A stretch of 57,704 nt of DNA from Saccoglossus kowalevskii (Eukaryota > Hemichordata > Enteropneusta > Harrimaniidae): contig NW_003114469.1 in assembly GCF_000003605.2 (NCBI RefSeq), positions 188,369-246,072 on the forward strand, written 5' to 3'. The notes under the pieces are model-generated. The model saw nothing but the letters and a program-made list of their open reading frames with translations, was not told where the DNA came from and did no database searches. Both the position numbers and the translations under genes were made by a program. Of the stretch, positions 49,766 to 57,704 are shown in pieces (positions within the stretch are counted from its first letter, which is position 1; each line of letters opens with the position of its first letter).

Positions 49766-49842
49766 TTGAAATGCATCTAATTGGGTAGATTTTATTCGTT
49801 GTTTATTTTTTTAAAATCAGATGTATTCATTAAAGTATATAA

Positions 49843-49848
49843 AATAAA
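49843..49848 (+). other. AATAAA polyadenylation-type signal of B3
   Basis: AATAAAGCACTAAAACAT lies 78 bases after the stop, matching B1 and B2. Confidence 0.5.
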
Positions 49849-49903
49849 GCACTAAAACATATTTATTGGGCTGCAAAGATGGACAGAAAATATTCACTAA
49901 GAG

Positions 49904-50163
49904 TTAAAAAGCTGTGTGAGATATATGGGTCTCATATAAAAAAAAATGCGACTTTGACCGTTGCGAAGATCAACGAGTACAAACGAAGACGCTACCAAGC
50001 TATAATTAAATATTTTTTAGGTAATTGGAAGGTATCGAAGGAGTGCTCAGGTCAGGCGTCATACTTTCCATAGATTTCCTTTAGAAGAGCGCATTGGATT
50101 GTGAAAACATATCTATCAACACAAGTGTCGCACATGCGCAGCGCGACGACCACCGCCCTTTAA
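49904..50163. mobile_element. TTAA-flanked element downstream of B3 (longer relative of the B2 element)
   Basis: TTAA borders on both sides at the same site as the B2 element. The right end, reversed, reads TTAAAGGGCGGTGGTCGTCG. Internal matches to the B2 element include GAGATATATG(G/T)GTCTC and GCGTCATACTTTCCAT. It spans part of a 64-codon open frame (starting at 49879) with a basic stretch (NEYKRRRYQAIIKYFLGNWK) of unknown family. A similar end occurs at about 56691 (TTAAAGGGCGGTGGTCGTCG). Confidence 0.5.
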
Positions 50164-51851
50164 AGCGACCGAGTAGTGGAGTGAAGGAATTGCTTGTCTG
50201 AAAGATGGGCCACTGATTGCAGTATGGTCGAATAACGTTACAGGCATTGTGTATTTTTACATAAAATATTAAACGCTGGAGAAATAGCATTTAAAACGTG
50301 TTCACAATGTAATTCGTAAGCAAGCATTGTAATTCCCATTGGTGCGTCCATTGTAATACAGACTGCAATGGATTATCCAAATAGCGATGCAAATTGATTT
50401 AGTTAGTCATGGGGTGTCTGGTGTCAAGAAATTGCAAAATCTTCTTGTGGAGATATATAATAACGCCACATTCACCTTTATTATTAAAGATACACGTGAG
50501 TCAGTCAGCATATGTACAATATTAATAATCGCAGTTTCGAAGTAAGTACTAAATTGAATGTTCAAAAAATTAACCTTGTTCAAACACAAACATACAGTTC
50601 TTCTCAGTCGAAATATATAGTACTAGTGCGTGTGGCATATATATTTTGTTTTTTTTTATTTACAAATTCAAAACCATTGTCCTTGAAATTATTATTTTTT
50701 TTTCAACTCGCTCCTGAATCAATATATGGAAAACGTATGCAAGACTAGAAAAGTATTTAACTTCTGCTTTGTCATCGAGTGGACAAGTACTTCTTAAAGA
50801 CTACTTGTAACATTTGAACGGGAACACCATAATATTGTTACTCAACACGCACTTATGTGCTGCACTTATATGTGTTAGAGGCAGTAACGACTCTCGCAGC
50901 GAAATTGTGCAAGGGAAATGTAAGTAAAATTGGATTTGAGTATTTTTCTCGCTGCAATGAGGTCCTTTTAAATCACGATTAGTCACATGTTTGTTTGTAA
51001 TGCAATCACCACTTCGCTACTCGCGTGAAAGTAAACTTCGAATCTAGGTAAAAGTAGTAACGAATATTTGTGAATACTAATCGTAATATATTGCAAATGT
51101 ATAATCCAAATGTTTTTCATGCTTGCTCTCCTTCCATATACTACGTAACCATTCCATATTGAGAATTTGCGTTTCTTAATAAGGCAGAATGCCGATGAAT
51201 GGGATGTATAATAATTATATATAGTTCAATGACCGACCATTTGGCAGTATTAATAATCAGTCGACAGTTCGTTCATTCCGTAACTTCCAAGCACTGTGAC
51301 AGAAAAAAATGACTCGCGTGACTATACTCGCACTGCTTGCGTGATTGCGCTAGTTCTAAGTTAGTATCAAACTGTTTTAAACCTCACTTTGAAATATTTA
51401 CCGTAACACGTACTTAGTCATTAGGAATAAGATCGATCTCAAACGTGTTGTCCATTGTTTCGCGCGTATGTGGTTCAAGTCTGACAACGTCACGCTCCCT
51501 CTATGTTTCTAATATACGACTAAATCACCTCGGCAGTTGATATCGGCAATTCACAATTAGCAGCATATCGGGGTTGACAATTACTAAGTATTTAATACAT
51601 AACTAAATATACATGTTTTCACTATCCTTTCCCTTGCTACTATGACCACAGCTTTGTGCATGCATCTATTCGAACCATTACCATTACCCAGTCACATTAC
51701 AGTAATTAATCGTTGCTATATACTTGTGGTCATTTTGAGGAGAGCCCTCAAGAAATGCTGATGTGTGTAATAGTTTGGATGACCCCATACTTGTACTTTG
51801 GCCTGAAAGGGCAGCATTATTTGACTGATTACTATCTGTATTACGCCATAC
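50164..51851. other. Spacer B3 to R3, no gene seen
   Basis: Co-linear in blocks with the B2-R2 spacer (31598-34754) but shorter, lacking the 32.4-33.5 kb section and the inverted intron-6 fragment. No exon recognised. Confidence 0.45.
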
Positions 51852-52072
51852 ATGCATTGACCAGCGGACTGTTTGGCGAGGGCTGCAAAGGTGGCTTGTT
51901 GGATGGGTCTTTAGAGGATAAACCTTTTTGCTTTAGTTTAAATTTGAAAAAAAATCTGTTGGTAACTTAGTGGGTAATGATGATCTACCGCTTCCCATAC
52001 TGCGAGCCCTTATTACTGGCAATACCCCATCGCCAATAGTATGAACCGATGATAGCACGAAGTGTTATGCAG
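51852..52072 (+). pseudogene. R3: orphan exon-2 relic with in-frame stop
   Basis: The frame ALTSGLFGEGCKGGLLDGSL leads to an in-frame TAG at 51968-51970. In a shifted frame the remainder reads LPLP then ILRALITGNTPSPIV followed by another stop, ending at CAG|GTTTGATT. It is the rightmost trace of the array gene in the window. Confidence 0.7.
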
Positions 52073-52892
52073 GTTTGATTATTATCATATCTTATCACTT
52101 GATTTGTTTTTTTTATTGAATATGTATTACTTTAAGTGAGAAATATGCCCATTATGTCAAAAATAGTACTAATGCTGTAAATTAAAGACGCTCTAAAACT
52201 ACTTCCCAAGTCAATTTGTGTTCATTTTTGTTACAACCATGACCCCCACGCAATTTCTCATTATAATATAAATGATACCATTGAAATGTACTATCGCTAG
52301 TCGAGATCTGATATGTTTTTGTTCGATATTGCACAGAATTGTTACCATTAAATGTTATAGGCCGCTTATATACACATCGAATACAATAATGATCTCTCAA
52401 AATTACGCACCACAGACCGACATCTTGTCTACTATTCACATTCACCATCTAACGCGAATCTAACGATATATAAATGATGTGTCTCAAAGTTTTGTTATTT
52501 GAAATTTCGCACGTTTCAAAACCTTCCTTAATTGTTATTTACCCCCGATATACTTTTTACATAATCGTTACAGTGTCACAGTTTCTGTGAAAACGTAAGT
52601 ACATTTTCACTAATGTTTTTTCCGATTTAAACGATGCCATAAACAAAGAAATTAACTCAACCCCTTAAAAAAGGATGTAAAAGAACTGCAGTTTTAGACA
52701 TTGTATAGCGATATGGTCGAAATGCTTACTTCGCAACAGGCGTAAAACTGATTGAAGCCACAAGCAATCGAACGCGAATCTCCCCCTGTTCCAGTAGTAC
52801 ATATACTTACATATAGCGTATAATGAACGAAAATGTCGCCTGTGTTCCAAAAGGCCCCATAAGTAGAATAACATTCACGTGAAATACTCCCT
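52073..52892. other. Post-R3 spacer, no gene seen
   Basis: 52100-52200 matches the post-R1 and post-R2 spacer (AGTACTAATGCTGTAAATTA). The rest shows no recognisable exon or repeat. Confidence 0.4.
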
Positions 52893-53465
52893 AGTTTGAC
52901 CTTGAACGTCGTCCATTTGAAGGATAAACTTGGACAACTTTTAGCATTGTGAATTTCATCAGAATTGACCCTGAACGTCGTCAGTTTGTAAAATTGACTT
53001 GAAGGTCGTCAATTTGTATAATTGATTTGAATATTGTCTATTTGTGGGATTAACATGAATGTCGTCAATTCGACTTGAATGACGTCAGAATTAACATTGA
53101 CTCTCAACGTCTTCAGTTTTCAGTATTGACTATAACGAAGTCTGAATTTACCCTGATCGTAATAAATTTGTAGAAATATCGTCAGTTTGTATAATTGATC
53201 CTGAATGGCGTCCATTCGTAGATTGGCTTCAAGGTCGTAATTTTGTAGGATTGATTTGAATGTCGTCAATTTGGAGGTTTAATTTCAAGGTCGTCGATTT
53301 GTAAAATTGACCCTAAATTCTCATTTTTTAGGATTTTTTGAATATTGTCAATTTGTACAATTAACTTGAATATTGTCAATTTGTATGATTGACCCCGAAC
53401 TTCGCCGCTTTGTTAGTTACTTGAATGTCGTCAATTTTTAGGATTAAAATGAATATTGTCGCCAT
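52893..53465 (-). repeat. 28-bp degenerate minisatellite, inverted orientation
   Basis: About 20 imperfect units such as ATTGACTTGAA(G/T)GTCGTCAA plus TTTGTA. These are the reverse complement of the tracts before A2 and A3. It follows the end of the array; no gene copy follows it in either orientation within the window. Confidence 0.8.
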
Positions 53466-54319
53466 AGCAACTACTAATGCTACGATGCCAAACTATATAC
53501 TGCAGTTAAATTTTGGTCAAACTTTTCCGGCAACATTACTGTACATTGAATAATAATAAACCCTAAAAACTTCTAAACAGGAAACTTAAAAAGGATTAAT
53601 CTCATATGTGTACAATTTTGCCAACCACAATGTTAGAAGTAAGTCCTATTATCGCACAGGACGCATACTGGGCGAGTGTTCACGTCAGCATAGGGGTTTA
53701 TATGCGACCATTTTTGATGTGGAGCTGTAAAATGGTCCGAATGTGTATTTAATATGTAGGAAAAACGGTCATGGCGCAGTGATTGAGATTGCGCCGTTTT
53801 TCTTTTCCAGTCATGTCAGAACACACTACACATAGTTGATTTGCAAATTATCATTGACCAAAATTAAGTACTAATCAATGAAAGTTTAATGTATTGGAGG
53901 CATATATGAGAAACAAATACGGAATATTTAAAATTATATTTTAAATTTACTCCTTGCCTGGCAATATTTACAAACAAATATTAATAAAACAAAATGAAAA
54001 AAAAAAACATGATTGAACATTTTTGGTTAATAGTCTGAATTGTTCGTTGAGTTGCATGGTAAAAATTAGAATTTTGCCTGAAAAATACTGACTGTTGTGC
54101 CAACAAAAAGTCAAATCAGCGTAATTATATTAACAAGCGATGCGATCGTGCTCTGCTCTTACAATAAAATATTACAGCAATCAGATTTTACGAACAAGTT
54201 ATGAAAAATGACAAAATAAATTGTCAGAATAAATTGCAGTAACTAAATGAAAAAAATCTGATGTATCATGATGTACCTAGTATGAACATGTTGACCTTAT
54301 TGTAAAGTGGTGTGGTTGG
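53466..54319. other. Right-flank segment, nothing recognised
   Basis: AT-rich, with A-rich runs near 53990-54007. No coding exon, RNA gene or structured repeat recognised. Confidence 0.4.
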
Positions 54320-54661
54320 CTAATTTGCAGTCATCTTATTTCTAACGCCAACAAAATTGGAGACCACTGCAACTGGACAGTAAGGGATCCGTTGACAATC
54401 CATAATAACGACCTGAGGTGTATAGCCATGCTTGTATTTGGTGAGGTTTACTTTCAAAGAACTCTCTACAGAGCACCACCAGGGGCGCAAAATGGCAATG
54501 TCGTGTAATTGCAAGGTATGTGAAACATTATCTTTGGTAGTAAAAGTTACCTTCCCAGTGCATGTGCATGCATAGAACATGAACAGAAAGAGTGCTTTGA
54601 ATAACAGATGGTTATAGCCTGGTCCAACAATATATGGCAAAGAGTCAACAAGGGCATGCAA
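54320..54661 (-). pseudogene. Tyrosine-recombinase fragment (DIRS/Crypton-type element relic)
   Basis: A 113-codon minus-strand frame reads LPYIVGPGYNHLLFKALFLF then MFYACTCTGKV, later LHDIAI, LTKYKHGY, and CPVAVVSNFVGVR. This order matches the start of the catalytic domain of eukaryotic tyrosine recombinases: the helix with A.(F/L)...(A/C)R.(G/S)E, then a K-(H/T) beta turn, then CPV..L..(Y/F)...R. The first catalytic Arg is changed (CTCTGKV where (R)xGE is usual), and the HxxR and Tyr parts are absent. Family assigned from motif memory. Confidence 0.5.
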
Positions 54662-55556
54662 ACTGGAGAGTGATATTGGTAAACGCCTATATATAGGTGG
54701 CGTTTGTTTAAGCCCCTTTCACAATTGGTGTCAAACAGACTACAACGGCTTGCGACTCGAAATTTTTCCCGTTGTACGACTCGTTGTAGCCGTTGTACCA
54801 CTTATTGTACGATCCAGATGCGACAAAATGGTCGCATCTCGGTCGGGAAAAAACCCCATGCTGCTCCGATATTTTGAGCGACTGACGCGATGAAAAATAA
54901 TTGCACGACAGGCAGTACGAGTGTTGTGCGACTTTGCAGTCTCCGAATTTCTGTAACTACTATACAACCACGAGTTAAATATTTGCTGACTTTAAAAACC
55001 TCCATACCTGCAAGAGTGCCCTACGAACACTTCGATAATATCTACTTACCCAATTTGTTCAAGTTAATGCCATCATTTTTTATTAATACATATTCAATTA
55101 CCTGCTACTTGAAAATCGTAGCAAAACCCAGAAATATTTATTCTTGATTAATTATCAACTGGAGGATTAATTTGCACTGTCAAGTTCAGTTGATAAAATT
55201 CAAAGAATACCTATGCAAATTTCTTGGATATCTTTTACATATTTTTCACAATTTTTCTAACAATACTAGACCACCAATTAAACTGAAGGGCTCCCTCAAT
55301 TGTTCATAACATTTCATAACAGAGACTGATTCGATACGCAATACCGCCAACGCTATAATCAACCGAGACTTGATCAATGCTGTTGACGGTGATTTCACCT
55401 ACACCTCAGATAAGGTTTATGCAATGTATTACAGCACGAATACAAATGTTTGCGGTCGAGCTCAGAAAAAATAAACCTGCCATCTCTTCTTTTGCTCTCG
55501 GGTTTTTGAAGCGAACTTTGGTCTATGTCTGTACGCATGTCCATTTTGTATCCACC
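54662..55556. other. Right-flank segment, nothing firm
   Basis: 54700-54960 contains iterations of GTTGTACGACTCGTTGTAG and GCGACTGACGCGATG-like words, beginning AAGCCCCTTTCACA. This style is common at the ends of small DNA transposons, but no matching second end was found. No exon recognised. Confidence 0.35.
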
Positions 55557-55684
55557 ATGTCACACGTATTATCCATGAAGTGCTTTAACCTCAGAATTTT
55601 ACTATTTTGTATCTTCACGATTGTCTTACTGTATTATTTTACCAGTGATTTAGTATATGGTTACATCAAGGGCAATGGCAACAG
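55557..55684 (+). CDS. Candidate first exon of a type II membrane protein
   Basis: The ATG at 55557 sits in a strong vertebrate-style start context (TCCACCATGT). The exon encodes a short basic N-terminus (MSHVLSMKCFNLR), one hydrophobic segment of about 18 residues (ILLFCIFTIVLLYYF) and a short lumenal start (TSDLVYGYIKGNGN), then meets a strong donor (ACAG|GTACGT at 55685). Short cytoplasmic tail plus single signal anchor is the layout of Golgi glycosyltransferases and sulfotransferases. No downstream exon was recognised before the window ends. The same frame is open upstream to 55377 but without features. The function is a guess from layout only. Confidence 0.4.
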
Positions 55685-55812
55685 GTACGTCATTAATTAG
55701 TAGAGAACGCTGACTGGTTTGAACCCCATTGATTTTAGTAAACTTCGGGGCCCGCAAGTTATATCACAGGGAGACCAGAAACTATAATCAACCGTACGCA
55801 GTTCCTATGAGC

Positions 55813-55826
55813 GGGGGGGGGGGGGG
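55813..55826. repeat. Poly-G run
   Basis: Fourteen consecutive G. Similar runs lie near 9805 and 57283. These positions are prone to sequencing-length error. Confidence 0.8.
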
Positions 55827-57704
55827 TTATCGGCTGGTATCTAGTGTAAGAAACAGACAAGAGATGAAGGCCCCAGACAGCTAACATTTTTTAAACTCGA
55901 AAAAACAGTAGTCAGCCGAATTGATCATGAGTACTCTGGCCCAAATGTGTACACACAAATGTGGATTCTATATAATGGTACTTAAATCATAACCATCTAA
56001 ATATCATTATATCACTTTTTCATCTAAACTGTTTTTCTTATATTTTAAAATATTATTTTCTTGATTTGAAAACCATGCATAACTTGTGTTGGTAGGTAAA
56101 GCTGCTGATGAAGTATGGCAACAGATTGAACGAGATGAATTATTTTGATGAATTGTTTTTCTTTTATTTGTTCTCGTACTGGTCGTACTTGATAATTGAT
56201 TATTTGCATTAGTCAATCATTTGCCATACTTGAGTGGTTTACACAGTGGTAATTAATTATTTTAATATCGACGGGTAGAGCATGTGAACACAAAGTATAA
56301 TCAGTTTGCAACCCTTAACGTAGAGCGGCAAAGCGACTCTTGCAAACCTCAAGTAGAACGGCCTTGCGGCTTCACCACCAACTCGAATTGGCATGGAGCA
56401 GTGTGTGTCTTTAGGAATTTATTGAACAACTTAAAATAATAACGTCACCACGCAGCGAATGGCTGAGTTAATGCATAGTTTTATTGTGACTCATAGAAAT
56501 CAGCCACTGACGGGCTGTAACCTGTAACCCGTATTCATAGTAAACCAAAGACTCCCTAAGCTCGGGTTAATTTTTTCAACACCCTCAACCATAACGTTCT
56601 TTCCCTAGCGTATTATAGGTACAATATTCATTACAGTGTAATAGCATGTGTCACTGTGGTCAAATACGTCATAAATTCACAATGTAGATTAAAGGGCGGT
56701 GGTCGTCGTGCTGCGTCCTGTTCGATATGGGATTCATAGCGACGTATACAACGCGTGTAAAATACATTGTTTATTTACATGAAATTCGACTCGATCACAG
56801 TTTTAATTGGCTTATTACCTCATCATCTACGTCATGGGAGCGTCTCGTCACTAGAGGGCGTGATGTAATAATAACAATAATAATCTTTTAATTATAATTA
56901 TAATTATTTGGATATTACAAGGATATTAGGGAAATTACAAGAAGCAAAACTGGTGCTACAAGAGAAAAATAGAAGAGAATGGTAGTTTTTCATAATGATT
57001 TTCTCTGGCACTGAAACAGATATAATTCTTAATTTCGTTAAAACTGCTCTATGTTCTGCATTTGTTACTGTTGATAGATAATTTTATACGGACAATTCTT
57101 CTTTAACAGTAATACTTGCACAGATTATTCATTTGTTTTTGTTTCATCATCAACGTGCATTTGTTGATTGATGTATGTGGTCGTGTTTGTCCTTGTGACT
57201 TGGTGAGGTTGTTTGTCCAGTAAACTTGATTTGACATTTTCCCCTGCTTACCCTTCGCGTGCACCTGGTCTGACTCCCTTGTGGGGGGGGGGGGGTTGTG
57301 ATGTTCCGCTTCCATGGATTTTGACAGTATATTTTTTCCAGGCTACTGATATTAGGAGAATTGCTTATTTGTACTACTATAATTATTCTTGACTCTTGTT
57401 TTTGAGTAATTTGTTGGATTGTTGTAAATTATGTTGATTAGATTGGTTTTACAATTCGAATCAATATTTCGCAATGTAAGTTTCATGGACTAATGTGTTT
57501 TCATTTTAGTGTGGAAAACCTGCTATGTAGTGCTGCTAATTTAAGTGGCTATTTTAGTAACACTGATGAGGTCACGTTTACAAGGAGCCGAGAACGAACT
57601 TCTTATTTATCGATTTTTATGTTGACATTCGTTCCAAAATTCTAGTTATTATATCAGAGTCTCAATTCCTGCTATGACCCTTAGCGAAGTTCAATTATGA
57701 GAAA
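55827..57704. other. Right end of the window, no gene recognised
   Basis: Contains a TTAAAGGGCGGTGGTCGTCG end at about 56691 (third member of the TTAA-flanked family), a CTCF-like TCACTAGAGGGCGT at about 56848, and a stretch (ACGTCAT..GTCACTAGAGGGCG) shared with intron 3 of the array genes. Short open frames have no recognisable family. Further exons of the 55.6-kb candidate may lie here or beyond the edge. Confidence 0.4.

Noticed and set aside
54740..55005. Minus-strand open frames near the tyrosine-recombinase fragment as part of that element
   Set aside because: They overlap each other in different frames over a word-repetitive stretch and show no recombinase or other domain motif.

Overview
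The window is AT-rich animal genomic DNA. The evidence is eight-intron genes with GT-AG splice sites and an N-terminal signal sequence, a tRNA-derived SINE, LINE relics, hAT and tyrosine-recombinase relics, and microsatellites. The mix suggests an invertebrate, perhaps marine (mollusc, annelid, lancelet or hemichordate), but nothing fixes the phylum.

The main content, from about 1.4 to 52.1 kb, is a plus-strand tandem array of one nine-exon gene. The precursor is about 392 residues. It has a signal sequence, a Gly-rich N-terminal region with an iterated P-I-(L/V)-R-A-(L/M) motif, a cysteine-rich domain that reads like a bacterial family-3 amino-acid solute-binding protein (type 2 periplasmic-binding fold, PBP2), and a short Cys-rich tail. 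There is no membrane or ion-channel segment. Four copies are open with intact splice sites: A1 (1470-5341), A2 (19410-23528), B2 (27803-31310) and B3 (44879-49765). Two are broken: B1 (11351-13634; exons 1-2 missing, an offset indel pair in exon 6, exon 8 acceptor lost) and A3 (37202-41636; exon 1 deleted, exon 7 frameshifted, LINE in intron 7). Three orphan exon-2 relics, R1-R3, lie at 17.0, 34.8 and 51.9 kb.

The copies fall into a higher-order unit A - spacer S - B - spacer - R of about 17-18 kb, present three times. Spacers carry related 3' flanks, repeat S (9.8-11.3, 24.0-25.5 and 42.3-43.8 kb), 28-bp degenerate minisatellites ahead of A2 and A3, and a TATA-bearing dispersed repeat. The copies are mosaics of each other, which suggests unequal crossing-over and gene conversion.

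Insertions into the array include SWIM and hAT relics (6.2-7.6 kb), a 1.6-kb TIR element (8160-9734), a SINE (24.4 kb), a minus-strand LINE relic (26.3-27.1 kb), a LINE fragment with 11-bp target duplication (39971-41006), TTAA-flanked short elements (31.4 and 49.9 kb) and a 1-kb internally repeated insert in B3. The 50-N gap at 45462-45511 is flanked by an identical 101-bp block and looks like an unmerged contig overlap.

Right of 52.1 kb the array ends. That region holds the 28-bp repeat in the opposite orientation, a tyrosine-recombinase fragment (minus, 54.3-54.7 kb) and a candidate first exon of a type II membrane protein (55557-55684). Family calls rest on reading motifs by eye; no database search was run.
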